Source of the DNA: Oscillospiraceae bacterium
GTDB lineage: Bacteria; Bacillota; Clostridia; Oscillospirales; Oscillospiraceae
Direction: 5' to 3'
Length of the DNA: 64,000 nucleotides
Assembly: GCA_009787625.1 (NCBI GenBank)
Contig: WQSX01000001.1
Coordinates: 62,001-126,000 of the forward strand
Below are positions 1 to 8,521 of this stretch, one piece after another (position 1 is the stretch's first letter; the number at the start of each line of letters is the position of its first letter). Both the position numbers and the translations under genes were made by a program. The notes beneath the pieces were generated by a model that saw only the letters and a list, made by a program, of their open reading frames with translations, was not told the origin of the DNA and did not search any database.

Positions 1-1
1 A

Positions 2-499
2 AATGAAGTACGAAAGTGGGCCACAGTAGCAATCTCAATAGGCATGGGAGAGGACAGACCCAGTGAAATCACAAGATTATCTCTGCTGAGAGCGAAATTT
101 GCAGAAAATTTGGCGCCCACATTTGAACTGGCACTTAAATCCGGCTCTCTATTCATATCCGGGCTATTTTCGCTATTAGATGTAATTTTGCAAATGCCAT
201 TGGAAAGAGCTATAAACGAAGTCGCTGCATCAGGAGAAATACGCGACACACTACTTGAAAAAAAAGGTTCTCTAAGCGACGTAATGAGCTTGGTACTTGC
301 ATACGAGCAAGCAGATTGGCACAACACATCACTTCTGATGGTGCGATACGGCGTAGATGTAGACACGTTGACAAAAGCATATGTAGATTCACTCTACTGG
401 TACAGGCAGCTCCTCGATGCCATAGAAGACGAAGAAGTCGCAGAGGAAGAGGCATCACTGGAAATAGCCAGCGAACTGGAAAATGAAAACCAAGCGTAA
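2..499 (+). CDS. EAL/HDOD-type signalling protein, C-terminal part (5' end outside window)
   Basis: The reading frame is open from base 2 and begins inside a protein, so the true start lies upstream. The first residues read RKWATVAISIGM, followed by LSLLRAKFAENLA. This matches the HDOD-like half of EAL plus modified HD-GYP proteins of the YuxH/CdgJ type, which have a W-x-x-L helix and an R-A-x-F-x-E-x-L-A helix. A Glu-rich tail (EDEEVAEEEASLEIASELENEN) ends the protein. Family members are thought to act in cyclic-di-GMP or regulatory signalling, often without enzymatic activity. Only about 165 residues are visible and the EAL half cannot be checked. ATG 44 is an internal methionine, not the start. 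Confidence 0.7.
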   Translation, partial: NEVRKWATVAISIGMGEDRPSEITRLSLLRAKFAENLAPTFELALKSGSLFISGLFSLLDVILQMPLERAINEVAASGEIRDTLLEKKGSLSDVMSLVLAYEQADWHNTSLLMVRYGVDVDTLTKAYVDSLYWYRQLLDAIEDEEVAEEEASLEIASELENENQA

Positions 500-505
500 C
501 AAGGA

Positions 506-531
506 GTTAGTTTGAAAGAGTTCAAACTAAC
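506..531. terminator. 11-bp perfect hairpin after the EAL/HDOD gene
   Basis: GTTAGTTTGAA at 506-516 is exactly complementary to TTCAAACTAAC at 521-531, with a 4-nt AGAG loop. It starts 7 nt after the stop codon at 497-499. No T-run follows, so it is a possible factor-dependent terminator or mRNA 3'-end stabiliser rather than a classical intrinsic terminator. Confidence 0.5.
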
Positions 532-611
532 AAAGGAATGCGCCACTCGCTCCCCCTTTGGGGAACCGCGAGGTGATGTGCAAAATGACCAGTACTTTTC
601 ATGGTTACTTT

Positions 612-634
612 GTGTCTGAGATTTTTCGAAAGGA
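612..634 (+). promoter_or_regulatory. Bipartite leader box with RBS before ruvX
   Basis: GTGTCTGAG (612-620), 7 nt, then GAAAGGA (628-634). The same arrangement occurs before five other genes in this window (4445, 18641, 23146, 34985 and 38895). GAAAGGA is the ribosome binding site for the ATG at 647, with 12 nt between them. Confidence 0.55.
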
Positions 635-646
635 ATGGTCATTACA

Positions 647-1054
647 ATGAGAGTGATGGCAGTAGATTTCGGCGATGCACGTACAGGAGTGGCTGTCTCC
701 GATACAACAAAAACTCTGGTGGGCGACGCATGGATAATTCTCTCCAAAAAAATGACAGAAACGGCGCAAAAGGTAGCTGAAGAAGCCGCCACACGCGACG
801 TTTCTTGTGTCGTGGTAGGTCTGCCCAAGAATATGGACGGGAGTATAGGTCCCAGAGCAGAAAAAAGCAAAGAATTCGCGGAACTATTAGGTACCCTAAC
901 CAAAGTAGAAATAAAACTATGGGATGAACGCCTGACAACAGTAAGCGCAAACAGAGTGCTGAAAGAGACCGGAAACTTCGGCAAAAAGCAAAAAAACAAA
1001 CGAGACGCAATAGCCGCCGCAATTATTCTGGAGAGCTATTTGGGTAGTTTGTAA
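647..1054 (+). CDS. ruvX: RuvX/YqgF pre-16S rRNA nuclease / putative Holliday junction resolvase
   Basis: This 135-residue RNase H-fold protein is of normal family length (about 135-150). The first beta strand reads MAVDFGDARTGVAVSD, with the catalytic Asp. The Glu motif is DERLTT, and the C-terminal Asp lies in KRDAIAAAIILESYL. The family processes the 5' end of 16S rRNA in E. coli. Resolvase activity is inferred from the fold. I chose ATG 647 (MRVMAVDFG) over ATG 635, because 635 overlaps the GAAAGGA ribosome binding site. The gene stands between an EAL/HDOD-type gene and a convergent sensor kinase, so it is not in the usual alaS-yrzL-yrrK order. Confidence 0.9.
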   Translation: MRVMAVDFGDARTGVAVSDTTKTLVGDAWIILSKKMTETAQKVAEEAATRDVSCVVVGLPKNMDGSIGPRAEKSKEFAELLGTLTKVEIKLWDERLTTVSANRVLKETGNFGKKQKNKRDAIAAAIILESYLGSL

Positions 1055-1067
1055 TTCAACTTCCCAC

Positions 1068-3359
1068 CTACCGCCATAAATACTTCCTCAGCGCACCAAC
1101 AACGAGCTCAAACTCCAGAGGCTTGCTTATATGCCCGTTCATGCCTGCGGCTAGGCAAGTCTCGACGTCTTCGCGAAATGCATTTGCTGTCATAGCCACA
1201 ATCGGCACTGAGTCGGCTTGTGGGGTATTGGACTGTCTAATGCGCCTTGTAGCTTCAAGGCCGTCCATCACAGGCATTTGTAAATCCATGAAAATCAAAT
1301 CATACTTTGAGGGGTTTGCGAGGAAAAGCTCAACAGCTTCAGCACCGTCAGTGGCGCAATCTATATCAAGATTGGTAGACTCCAGCATAGCCACAACAAT
1401 CTCACGGTTAATGTCAACATCCTCTGCAAGCATAACGGCGAAGCCGCTGAAATCAGCATTGGAAACAATACCATCACCGGGAGAGACGACACTGTCCGTG
1501 GCGGTCAGTTTGTTTTCACTGTATATAGGCTTCGCATGAGGATCAAACGGAAGCCGCACAATAAACGAGACCTTTGTGCCTCTTCCGAGAGTTGACTCAA
1601 GCCAAATCTTGCCGCCCATCATTTCGACGACACTCTTACAAATCGTAAGTCCGAGCCCTGCACCGCCGTACTTTCGAGAAGTACCGGATTCAGCTTGTTC
1701 AAAAGAGCTAAACAGATGAGCTTGTTGCTCAGGGCTTATGCCGATACCATTGTCGATAACCTCAAAAAGTATAGTGCAGTTGCTACTATGTTTCTCTTTT
1801 GCCACTAGGTTGAGCGTTATGGAACCACCCTCAGAAGTAAATTTGACCGAATTGGACAATAGGTTGGTAATGACCTGCATGAGCCGTTGGTCATCACCAA
1901 TAAAAGCATCAGGCAGAGCGGGATCAACGCTAAAGACCATTCTCTGCTGCTTTTGTTCAACACGGTAATTCATAAGATCCCTGACATGCGTGAGAAGTTC
2001 GCGCAGAGAAAACTTGACGCCTGACAGACTATACTTATTTGCCTCAATCTTTGAAACATCTAAAATATCATTAACAATCCCCAAAAGATGTTTCGATGCA
2101 TCATTTATCTTACTGAGCGCATAATTTTTCTTTTCAATATCGTGAGATTCCGCACCCACACTTGCCATACCGATTATGGCGTTGAGCGGAGTGCGAATCT
2201 CATGGCTCATATTCGAGAGAAAGTTGCTCTTCGCACCACTTGCAACTTCGGCCTTTTCACGAGCAACCTGAACATCGGTTGCAGTTTTTTGAGCAATGTT
2301 ATAGTTATCCTCAATGCTGTCAGCCAAGTAGTCAAGGGCGTTTGACAGATACCCAAATTCATCAGTAGCCGCAGAGTTTATCCTAAAATGCCTGTCATCA
2401 GACATGAAAGTATACACAGCATCTGCAACCTCTTTAGTCCGCCTTGCAACAGAAGACGAGACAAGAAATGCAATAATCAAGACAATAATGAGAGTAGAAC
2501 TGCTGACTATGAGGAGCATAGTGATATATTGCTCCAATGCATTATTGATAAGTTCGGTAATGTCTAGTTCAAAAACACCTGCAAGTGCCGCATAATCGAG
2601 TATAGGGTTCGTAATAAGTGAAAAATTGCGAACATGGTCATAGTTGAGAGCCATGGTGACAAATCCCCATATTTCACCATTAAAGTCCGCAACAGGCGTA
2701 ACCCACCGCTGAATGGCTTCAAATGAGTCATCACCATAAACGAAATCACCAATCATTTCAGAAACAAACACCTCTCCCACAGTGAGATGCTGTACCACAG
2801 ACCAATACGTCTCGCTACCAAGATATGTGTTATTTTCATTTGACACATCCAGAAGTTCAGAGCTTAAAGGATTAAGGACTTTAGGAGAATCGGGGTGTAC
2901 GAACTTAAATAATTCTTGACCGTCAAGGTCAATAAAAGTGATTTCATCATACAGCGGCACCAAATTCAAATCAGGTCGCATAGGGCTTAAGCGACTCTCA
3001 GAAAAGACCCTAAAGGCCTCGTCAGACGGCATGAGTTTGGCGAGCAAAAGTATATCCTGTTCTCGCTGATTTAAGAAAAAATCAAGACCCATCTCTCTCT
3101 CGTCATCTATAGCACTAAGGTGCCTGCGCTCACTGTCATTGAGGGCATCAATTGACGAAGAAACAGACAACCGGCGAATTTGCTCAGACAAAGAAACAAC
3201 TTGTCTATATGAAAAAAACGCAAGTATGGCAACGGGAATCGCCATAATTAATAAAAAAAGCGTAGTCAGTTTGAAGCGCAGACTAACTCCAACTTTATTT
3301 TCGTGGCGAGGCTTACGCTGAGCCTGTCTATTAAATTGCTGTTGTGATGAACTACTCAT
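1068..3359 (-). CDS. Membrane-bound hybrid sensor histidine kinase/response regulator
   Basis: The protein is 763 residues. A cytoplasmic N-terminus is followed by a membrane segment (about 29-50), a ~225-residue extracytoplasmic sensor region and a second membrane segment (about 279-301). The sensor region looks like a Cache fold but is not assigned with certainty. A HAMP-like linker follows, then HisKA with phospho-acceptor His386 in [14 protein letters not shown]. The HATPase domain has the N box NLLSNSVKF, the DNGIGIS box and the [11 protein letters not shown] box. The C-terminal receiver has Asp692 in [11 protein letters not shown] and a late Lys in SKPL. There is no HPt domain, so phosphate must pass to a separate partner. 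I chose ATG 3359 because GGAGAAAGG precedes it; the frame extends 58 codons further upstream without support. It diverges from the dCMP deaminase gene. The ligand is unknown. Confidence 0.9.
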   Translation of the reverse strand: MSSSSQQQFNRQAQRKPRHENKVGVSLRFKLTTLFLLIMAIPVAILAFFSYRQVVSLSEQIRRLSVSSSIDALNDSERRHLSAIDDEREMGLDFFLNQREQDILLLAKLMPSDEAFRVFSESRLSPMRPDLNLVPLYDEITFIDLDGQELFKFVHPDSPKVLNPLSSELLDVSNENNTYLGSETYWSVVQHLTVGEVFVSEMIGDFVYGDDSFEAIQRWVTPVADFNGEIWGFVTMALNYDHVRNFSLITNPILDYAALAGVFELDITELINNALEQYITMLLIVSSSTLIIVLIIAFLVSSSVARRTKEVADAVYTFMSDDRHFRINSAATDEFGYLSNALDYLADSIEDNYNIAQKTATDVQVAREKAEVASGAKSNFLSNMSHEIRTPLNAIIGMASVGAESHDIEKKNYALSKINDASKHLLGIVNDILDVSKIEANKYSLSGVKFSLRELLTHVRDLMNYRVEQKQQRMVFSVDPALPDAFIGDDQRLMQVITNLLSNSVKFTSEGGSITLNLVAKEKHSSNCTILFEVIDNGIGISPEQQAHLFSSFEQAESGTSRKYGGAGLGLTICKSVVEMMGGKIWLESTLGRGTKVSFIVRLPFDPHAKPIYSENKLTATDSVVSPGDGIVSNADFSGFAVMLAEDVDINREIVVAMLESTNLDIDCATDGAEAVELFLANPSKYDLIFMDLQMPVMDGLEATRRIRQSNTPQADSVPIVAMTANAFREDVETCLAAGMNGHISKPLEFELVVGALRKYLWR

Positions 3360-3396
3360 GCAAATCCTTTCTCCAAAGAATATTCCTACGAGATTA

Positions 3397-3424
3397 ACTA
3401 TATCAGAAAACAAAAAATAAGCAA
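3397..3424 (-). promoter_or_regulatory. Promoter for the hybrid kinase gene
   Basis: On the minus strand, TTGCTT (3424-3419), a 16-bp spacer and TATAGT (3402-3397), 38 nt upstream of the ATG at 3359. Confidence 0.45.
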
Positions 3425-3459
3425 AGTAAAATTTAACTACAAATTTAACATTCAAGCAC

Positions 3460-3487
3460 TTGCATTTAAAAAGAATCGGGCTATAAT
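3460..3487 (+). promoter_or_regulatory. Promoter for dCMP deaminase
   Basis: TTGCAT (3460-3465), a 16-bp spacer and TATAAT (3482-3487), 29 nt before the ATG at 3517. Confidence 0.65.
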
Positions 3488-3516
3488 GATAGTAATGCAA
3501 AAAATGGAGGAAGTAC

Positions 3517-4014
3517 ATGAAACGTAAAGACAAAGAAAACTACTATCTTGACATCGCAGAAACAGTTATGCTCAGGTCAACTTGCAGCCGCCGCCAATAT
3601 GGTGCAGTAATAGTTCGTGATGATGAAATTATATCAACAGGCTACAACGGCGCACCACGGGGCAGGCAAAACTGTCTGGACAGAAAAGTTTGTATGAGGG
3701 ACGAGCTTGGGATACCGCAAGGTGAACGCTACGAGTTGTGCCGCAGTGTCCACGCAGAAGCAAATGCAATAATTTCTGCCGCCCGCAGAGACATGATAGG
3801 TGCAACACTCTACCTGTCGGGGCGCTACGTTAAAACAGGAGAGCTGATGGACGACACAATGCCTTGCAGTATGTGCCGCAGGCTGATAATAAACGCAGGC
3901 ATCGAAAAAACAGTGTGCAGAAAAAAAGACGGAAAATATGTTGTGATTCACGCACGAGACTGGGTGTTTAATGATGACTCAATATTGGATAAAGCAGACG
4001 TCTCGCTTGCATAA
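3517..4014 (+). CDS. Deoxycytidylate (dCMP) deaminase, ComEB-like
   Basis: This 165-residue zinc deaminase should convert dCMP to dUMP, the precursor of dTMP. The zinc site is visible: HAE at 79-81 (His ligand and catalytic Glu) and PCSMC with Cys117 and Cys120. The N-terminal [14 protein letters not shown] and the YNGAPRG loop are typical of the dCMP/ComEB group. The start has a good ribosome binding site (GGAGG, 508 codon-frame open, spacing 7). The length agrees with the family. It is probably transcribed from the promoter at 3460 and may lead into the hydrogenase-accessory genes 45 nt downstream. A thymidylate kinase gene lies far away at 44.4 kb. Confidence 0.92.
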   Translation: MKRKDKENYYLDIAETVMLRSTCSRRQYGAVIVRDDEIISTGYNGAPRGRQNCLDRKVCMRDELGIPQGERYELCRSVHAEANAIISAARRDMIGATLYLSGRYVKTGELMDDTMPCSMCRRLIINAGIEKTVCRKKDGKYVVIHARDWVFNDDSILDKADVSLA

Positions 4015-4059
4015 TAGAACGAAAAGTTACGTGTGAAAGAGAAAGGAAGAGTCATTTCT

Positions 4060-4404
4060 ATGAAACTGGACAAAATAGAAGAAATTCTCAAAGCAAAAGT
4101 ATATACAAATTTTCCGTACGATGAGATAGAAGTAAATGCGGCGTGCGGAGCTGATTTGATGAGCGATGTCCTTGCCTTTGGCGAGGATAAGGGGCTTTTG
4201 CTCACGGGACTGAACAATCCACAATGCATACGTACAGCAGAAATGATGGACATAAGCTGCGTTGTGCTGGTTCGCGGAAAAGAGCCGGACGAATCAGTTG
4301 TGAATCTCGCCAACGAAAAAAATGTTGTAGTAATGAAAACAGACTACCTTTTGTTTACCTCGTGCGGACTGCTGTATAATGCAGGAATCCGAGGAGGCAG
4401 TTAG
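4060..4404 (+). CDS. DRTGG-domain protein (hydrogenase-locus accessory)
   Basis: The 114-residue protein contains one DRTGG-type domain, a small alpha/beta fold also found in phosphotransacetylase-like and HPr-kinase-like proteins. The core reads VNAACGADLMSDVLAFG, then LLTGLNNPQCIRTAEMMDISCVVLVRGK. No catalytic motif is evident. ATG 4060 has GAAAGGAAG upstream (4041-4049); a GTG at 4033 in the same frame lacks such support. It is the first gene of a run that leads into hydrogenase genes, and a second DRTGG protein occurs at 6293. DRTGG genes recur beside HydS-type and HydABC genes in Clostridia, so a regulatory role is inferred, but the ligand is unknown. Confidence 0.75.
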   Translation: MKLDKIEEILKAKVYTNFPYDEIEVNAACGADLMSDVLAFGEDKGLLLTGLNNPQCIRTAEMMDISCVVLVRGKEPDESVVNLANEKNVVVMKTDYLLFTSCGLLYNAGIRGGS

Positions 4405-4444
4405 TGTCAAAATGCAAAAATCCATACCTTTTTATGATAATTTT

Positions 4445-4467
4445 GTGCTCTAGGTGCAATGAAAGGA
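4445..4467 (+). promoter_or_regulatory. Bipartite leader box with RBS before the RsbW-like gene
   Basis: GTGCTCTAG (4445-4453), 7 nt, then GAAAGGA (4461-4467), serving the ATG at 4480. GAAAGGAATGGTC is identical to the sequence before ruvX and purF. Confidence 0.5.
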
Positions 4468-4479
4468 ATGGTCGTTTAC

Positions 4480-4899
4480 ATGCAAATAATTAAACAACAA
4501 TATAAAGTTTGCGGTGAGGATTTCTTGATGGCAGGAGCCGCATCCGCCGCAGTCAAAAAGAAGTTGAATCAACTTGGATTCCCCGCCACATTTATCAGGC
4601 GCACATCAATAGCAATGTACGAGGGAGAGATAAACATGGTGATACACGCCGACGGCGGAGTTGCCGATGTAGAGATAGCAGAAGATTATGTAAAAATAAC
4701 ACTCACCGATCAAGGTCCGGGTATAGAAAATGTAGAACTTGCAATGCAAGAAGGTTGGTCAACAGCATCGCACACAGTCCGAGAACTGGGCTTTGGCGCA
4801 GGAATGGGATTACCAAATATAAAAAAGCAAAGCGACGAATTAGAAATATTGACCGCAAAAGACAAAGGCACAACCCTTATTATAACTATAAAACTTTAG
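4480..4899 (+). CDS. RsbW-like anti-sigma factor / serine-kinase-type ATPase
   Basis: This 139-residue single-domain GHKL ATPase resembles the anti-sigma factors RsbW and SpoIIAB. The N box is RRTSIAMYEGEINMVIHA, the G1 box is LTDQGPGI, and the G2 region is GFGAGMGLPNIKK. Such proteins bind ATP and phosphorylate or sequester a small partner. No STAS anti-anti-sigma or sigma factor is in the window, so the target is unknown. Comparable ATPases accompany HydS-type genes in other Clostridia, where a switch on hydrogenase-linked signalling is assumed. ATG 4480 is preferred over ATG 4459 because GAAAGGA sits between them. Confidence 0.8.
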   Translation: MQIIKQQYKVCGEDFLMAGAASAAVKKKLNQLGFPATFIRRTSIAMYEGEINMVIHADGGVADVEIAEDYVKITLTDQGPGIENVELAMQEGWSTASHTVRELGFGAGMGLPNIKKQSDELEILTAKDKGTTLIITIKL

Positions 4900-4926
4900 A
4901 GGACAGCTTCGCTAGAGGTATAACAG

Positions 4927-6276
4927 ATGCATAAAGCAACACACTCAGTCACTCTTGAATCTGAAAAGTGCAAAGGATGCATCAATTGCATAAAAAGATG
5001 CCCAACCGGGGCGATACGAGTCAGAAACAGCAAAGCGGCAATTCTCAGCGACCACTGCATAGACTGCGGTGAATGCATAAGAGTATGCCCTAATTATGCA
5101 AAAAAAGCAATCTCTGACCCGCTATCTGTCATGAAAAACTACAAATACAAAGTAGCGCTTCCTGCCCCAACGCTCTGCGGTCAATTTAAAAAGGTAAGAG
5201 ATGTAAACATAGTTTTGACTGCACTGGTCAAGGTTGATTTTGATGATGTTTTTGAGGTGTCTCTGGCGGCACAATCAATTTCAGATTATACAAAACAAAT
5301 ATTACCCGAACTTAGAGAAAAGCTGAGAGGACCTGTCATAAGTTCGGCTTGCCCTGTTATTGTAAATCTCATACGAATACGCTATCCAAGCTTACTGGAC
5401 AATGTGCTTAAAGTGCTGGCTCCAGTCGAACTTGCGGCAATTGCGGCGAGAAAACAAGCAGTGAAAAAAACAGGTCTGAAACCAAGCGAAATTGGAGTAT
5501 TTTTTATTTCCCCATGCCCTGCGAAAATAACCGCATCAAAATATCCTCTAGGCTTTGATAACGTCGAAATAGACGGAATTTTCTCAATGACAGAGATGTA
5601 CAAAAAGTTACTGCCTGTGGTTGAAAAAATAGAAAAACCGCTTGACTTGGCTAGTGCAGGTGTCAGAGGTCTGAGATGGTCGTGTGCAGGCGGAGAAGGC
5701 AAGGCAATGGACGAGGATTTGTTTGTGTCAGCAGACGGGATTGACAACGTGATAAGAGTTCTTGAAGAAATAGACAATGACAAGCTCGACTCAGTGCGTT
5801 TTGTAGAGCTAAACGCCTGTGCCGCAGGGTGCGTCGGAGGCTGCCTGACTGTGGAAAACCCCTTTGTAGCCAGAGCAAGGCTTCAGCGCATCGGTTCGGC
5901 TATGGATGACGATAAATGCAGAAATAGCGTTGATGAAACGCTTATAAATTCAGAGACATTGGACTGGAAAAGCACGCCAAACTCAGCACTCACCCTGCGC
6001 TTAGACTCCGATAGGTCAGAGGCGATGAGAAAGCTGGCTCTGATAGATAAAATATTGACAGAATTGCCGGGAATCGACTGTGGCTCATGCGGAGCCCCGT
6101 CATGCGAAGCCCATGCAGAAGACATGGTAATGGGCAAAGCAGTTGATATAGATTGCGTATTCAAACTCCGCGAACGCATGGGTGTCCTATTCGAAGAAAT
6201 AAACAAACTCCACGACTACCTACCACCCCCACTGACACCAGACACAAGACAAGGGGACGGTTCCTCTGTCTTGTAA
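4927..6276 (+). CDS. HydS-like protein: ferredoxin plus [FeFe]-hydrogenase H-cluster domain plus C-terminal Fe-S motif
   Basis: The protein is 449 residues. Two [4Fe-4S] motifs occur at the N-terminus (Cys15/18/21/25 and 44/47/50/54). The H-cluster domain follows with all four cluster cysteines: Cys142 in SSACPV, Cys197 in SPCPAK, and Cys298 and Cys302 in NACAAGC. The residue before the first of these is Ala, where catalytic enzymes have the proton-transfer Cys; this is the hallmark of sensory group C hydrogenases such as Thermotoga HydS. A CxxCxxxxC...C motif (Cys385/388/393/410) resembles the Fe-S domain of PF04060. There is no PAS or output domain, so it probably signals through the neighbouring ATPase, DRTGG and PHP proteins. 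The last ten residues are encoded by a palindromic repeat. Confidence 0.85.
   Translation: MHKATHSVTLESEKCKGCINCIKRCPTGAIRVRNSKAAILSDHCIDCGECIRVCPNYAKKAISDPLSVMKNYKYKVALPAPTLCGQFKKVRDVNIVLTALVKVDFDDVFEVSLAAQSISDYTKQILPELREKLRGPVISSACPVIVNLIRIRYPSLLDNVLKVLAPVELAAIAARKQAVKKTGLKPSEIGVFFISPCPAKITASKYPLGFDNVEIDGIFSMTEMYKKLLPVVEKIEKPLDLASAGVRGLRWSCAGGEGKAMDEDLFVSADGIDNVIRVLEEIDNDKLDSVRFVELNACAAGCVGGCLTVENPFVARARLQRIGSAMDDDKCRNSVDETLINSETLDWKSTPNSALTLRLDSDRSEAMRKLALIDKILTELPGIDCGSCGAPSCEAHAEDMVMGKAVDIDCVFKLRERMGVLFEEINKLHDYLPPPLTPDTRQGDGSSVL
6244..6274. repeat. Palindromic repeat forming the 3' end of the HydS-like gene
   Basis: ACAAGACA (6244-6251) pairs with TGTCTTGT (6267-6274), and AGG/CCT extend the stem around one bulged base. 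The centre is GGGGACGGTT. The element encodes the C-terminal residues TRQGDGSSVL and delivers the stop codon TAA at 6274-6276. Confidence 0.7.
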
Positions 6277-6292
6277 AAGGAGGAGACTAACC

Positions 6293-6619
6293 ATGACGGT
6301 CAATGAACTTGAAAAAAACCTGAATCTTAAAAAACTGTCCATCGGAGAGAATAGAGAAATAAACTCTTGCTACATATCAGACATGCTGAGTCGAGTAATG
6401 GGAGGGTGTGAAACAGGCGATATTTGGATAACAGTCCAAACCTCAATGAACATGGTCGCAGTTGCGACCTTGGCGGAAGTTGCCTGCGTAATTCTTCCGG
6501 AAAACTTGACAGCCACTGAGGAAGTCCTGCAAAAAGCGACAGAAGAAAACATAACAATATTCACATCTCCCGAAACCGCATACACATTGGTGACGAAAAT
6601 TGCAAAAATTTTACTATGA
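6293..6619 (+). CDS. Second DRTGG-domain protein
   Basis: The 108-residue protein is related to the product of 4060-4404. The core VNSCYISDMLSRVMGG region is followed by DIWITVQTSMNMVAVATLAEVACVILPEN, which lines up with the first protein's TGLNNPQCIRTAEMMDISCVVL stretch. AAAGGAGGAG at 6277-6286 is a strong ribosome binding site. It follows the HydS-like gene by 16 nt and overlaps the next gene by 20 nt, which suggests translational coupling. No active-site motif is visible. A regulatory or ligand-binding role with the HydS-like protein is inferred from gene order only. Confidence 0.75.
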   Translation: MTVNELEKNLNLKKLSIGENREINSCYISDMLSRVMGGCETGDIWITVQTSMNMVAVATLAEVACVILPENLTATEEVLQKATEENITIFTSPETAYTLVTKIAKILL

Positions 6620-7313
6620 CCTACACATTCACACTGCGCTATCCCCATGCGCAGACGACGACATGACGCCAAACGACATAGTCGGCATGGCGCTTTTAAA
6701 CGGTCTCGACATAATAGCTATAACCGACCACAACAGCCTGCAAAATGCTCCCGCAGTAATAAATTCAGCAAAAGGCAAAAGCTTGGTTATAATACCCGGT
6801 TTGGAAGTCTCAACAGCAGAAGAAGTTCACGTTCTCTGCTTGTTTCCATGCCTAAAAACAGCCCAAGTGTTTGAAGATGAACTCAACGAAGTGCGGTCAA
6901 AAGTCGAAAACAGAAAAGACATCTTCGGCAACCAACTGATATACGACGAAAACGATCGAATAACCGCAGAGATCAATGAATTGTTGATAGCACCCACAGA
7001 GATATCATTCGACGCACTGCACGCCAAGATAAACAAGTATGGCGGAGCTTTCATCCCGGCTCACATAGACAGAGACAGCTTCAGTGTCCTGTCAAATCTG
7101 GGTTTTCTGCCACCGGATTTAGATATAAAAACACTCGAAATTTCACAAAACGGAAAGGCAAAAGGATTCATGGAAGAAACCGGTGGGAAATACGCTAACA
7201 ATCAAATAATTACATCGTCTGATGCACACAGGCTTTGGGAGATAAATGAACGGTTAAACTATATTGAATTACCCGAACTCACAGCAAAAGCAGTAATTAA
7301 TTATTTGCGTTGA
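6600..7313 (+). CDS. PHP-domain metal-dependent phosphoesterase
   Basis: This 237-residue PHP protein has the expected metal motifs: DLHIHTALSPC near the start, ITDHNSL, GLEVST, a middle His in IPAHIDRDSF, and SSDAHR near the end. PHP enzymes hydrolyse phosphoesters such as nucleotides or sugar phosphates; the substrate here is unknown. The start is TTG 6600, with GGTGA six bases before it. The conserved HIH motif begins only eight residues later, so no other start fits. The gene overlaps the DRTGG gene by 20 nt. PHP genes at this place are part of the clostridial HydS neighbourhood. Confidence 0.85.
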   Translation: MQKFYYDLHIHTALSPCADDDMTPNDIVGMALLNGLDIIAITDHNSLQNAPAVINSAKGKSLVIIPGLEVSTAEEVHVLCLFPCLKTAQVFEDELNEVRSKVENRKDIFGNQLIYDENDRITAEINELLIAPTEISFDALHAKINKYGGAFIPAHIDRDSFSVLSNLGFLPPDLDIKTLEISQNGKAKGFMEETGGKYANNQIITSSDAHRLWEINERLNYIELPELTAKAVINYLR

Positions 7314-7338
7314 TTTTTATACAAAATTAGTGTAAAAT
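7310..7338 (+). promoter_or_regulatory. Promoter for the hydC-hydB-hydA operon
   Basis: TTGATT (7310-7315), a 17-bp spacer and TAAAAT (7333-7338). The -35 overlaps the stop codon of the PHP gene. Transcription should start near 7345. Confidence 0.6.
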
Positions 7339-7353
7339 AGTATGGCTGTTTTA

Positions 7354-7379
7354 ATAGGGGGTTAAGCGAATGCCCCTAT
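7354..7379 (+). promoter_or_regulatory. Leader hairpin ahead of hydC
   Basis: ATAGGGG (7354-7360) pairs perfectly with CCCCTAT (7373-7379) across a 12-nt loop in the predicted 5' leader. No T-run follows, so it is not a terminator. It could stabilise the mRNA or be a binding site. Confidence 0.45.
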
Positions 7380-7409
7380 GAGAAAAAGGAGAAAGGAACA
7401 AATTAAATC

Positions 7410-7907
7410 ATGAGTGATAAAACTACCCCTAAGTTCCCATTCAAAGGAACGAAGGAGCAAGAACAACAGCTCAAAGAACTAATTGCCAAGCACAAAGACA
7501 AAGTCGGCGAGTTAATGCCCGTACTGCAAGGCGCACAAGACATCTACGGATACATGCCGGAGGAAGTCCAAAGAATGGTTGCGGAAGGAATGGGCGTGTC
7601 GCTCAGCGAGGTGTTTGGAATTGTCACATTCTACTCGCAATTCAGTCTCACCCCGAAAGGCAAGTACAAAATAAAAGTCTGCATGGGCACCGCATGTTAT
7701 GTTGTCGGAGCAGGAGATATTTTGGACAGATTTGCAAGAGAACTTAAAATCAAAGACGGCGAGTGTACAGAAGATATGCAGTTCTCACTGGATGGCGTCA
7801 GATGTATCGGCGCATGTGGACTTGCACCCGTCATAACAATAAACGAAGATGTCCACGGCAGAATCAACGAAGGCATGGTGCCTGAAATCCTCAGTCAATA
7901 CACGTAA
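7410..7907 (+). CDS. hydC: NuoE-like [2Fe-2S] subunit of NAD-linked [FeFe]-hydrogenase
   Basis: The 165-residue protein has a helical N-terminal part and a thioredoxin-like [2Fe-2S] domain. The four cluster ligands are Cys91 and Cys96 (KVCMGTAC) and Cys132 and Cys136 (RCIGAC), the NuoE/HydC pattern. In trimeric electron-bifurcating hydrogenases this subunit carries electrons near the flavin subunit HydB. The ribosome binding site is AAAGGAGAAAGGAAC. It is the first gene of the operon hydC, ATPase, [2Fe-2S] protein, hydB, hydA. Confidence 0.92.
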   Translation: MSDKTTPKFPFKGTKEQEQQLKELIAKHKDKVGELMPVLQGAQDIYGYMPEEVQRMVAEGMGVSLSEVFGIVTFYSQFSLTPKGKYKIKVCMGTACYVVGAGDILDRFARELKIKDGECTEDMQFSLDGVRCIGACGLAPVITINEDVHGRINEGMVPEILSQYT

Positions 7908-7912
7908 GTTCT

Positions 7913-8467
7913 ATGATGGAAGAACTGTCTCTCAACATACTCGATATAGTGCAAAACTCAATAAGCGCAAAAGCAACTCTCATTGAGATTTCAGTCGAAG
8001 AGAGCGACAAAGAAAACCTGCTCATAATTCGAGTAAACGACAACGGTTATGGAATGGACGAAGAGCTACTTGAAAAAGTGCAAAATCCATTTGTAACCAC
8101 TCGTACCACAAGAAAAGTGGGGTTAGGTATCTCATTTTTGAAAGAAGCGGCGGAGATAACAGGCGGTTCTTTTGAGATTTATTCCACACCAAATGCCGGA
8201 ACAAATCTCACGGCAACATTTACAAAAGACCACATCGACCGCCAGCCAATGGGAGACATAGCAGGGACTATCACAACGCTAGTAACATTAAATCCGCAAA
8301 TAAACTTTGCACTGACCTATACGGTCAACCGCGAACGATTCGACTTCACATCAGAGGAAGTAAAAGAACAACTGGGAGACGAAGTAGACATTTCAAGCCC
8401 TGCGATTGTTAGTTTTTTATCAGAGTATTTAAATCAGCATATAGAAAATTTAAAACCGGCACTCTAG
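7913..8467 (+). CDS. GHKL ATP-binding protein embedded in the hydrogenase operon
   Basis: The 184-residue protein starts with a HATPase_c domain: N box LNILDIVQNSISAKAT, G1 box VNDNGYGMD, a TTRTTRKVGLGISFLKEA lid and G2, and an SFEIYSTPNAGTNLTATF strand. The C-terminal ~70 residues are of unknown fold. There is no phospho-acceptor His or membrane segment. It begins 5 nt after hydC with no obvious ribosome binding site, so it is probably translated by coupling; ATG 7916 is an equally possible start. ATPases of this kind sit between hydC and hydB in many clostridial operons. Their target is unknown. Confidence 0.8.
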   Translation: MMEELSLNILDIVQNSISAKATLIEISVEESDKENLLIIRVNDNGYGMDEELLEKVQNPFVTTRTTRKVGLGISFLKEAAEITGGSFEIYSTPNAGTNLTATFTKDHIDRQPMGDIAGTITTLVTLNPQINFALTYTVNRERFDFTSEEVKEQLGDEVDISSPAIVSFLSEYLNQHIENLKPAL

Positions 8468-8521
8468 GAGACGAGGATTGCCCGTCTCACCCAAGAAAAT
8501 TAAACAAAAGGAGCGAAGTAA

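Noticed and set aside
7300-7410. Rex (NADH-sensing) operator at the hyd promoter
   Set aside because: No TTGTTAA-type inverted repeat with 8-bp spacing is present between 7300 and 7410.
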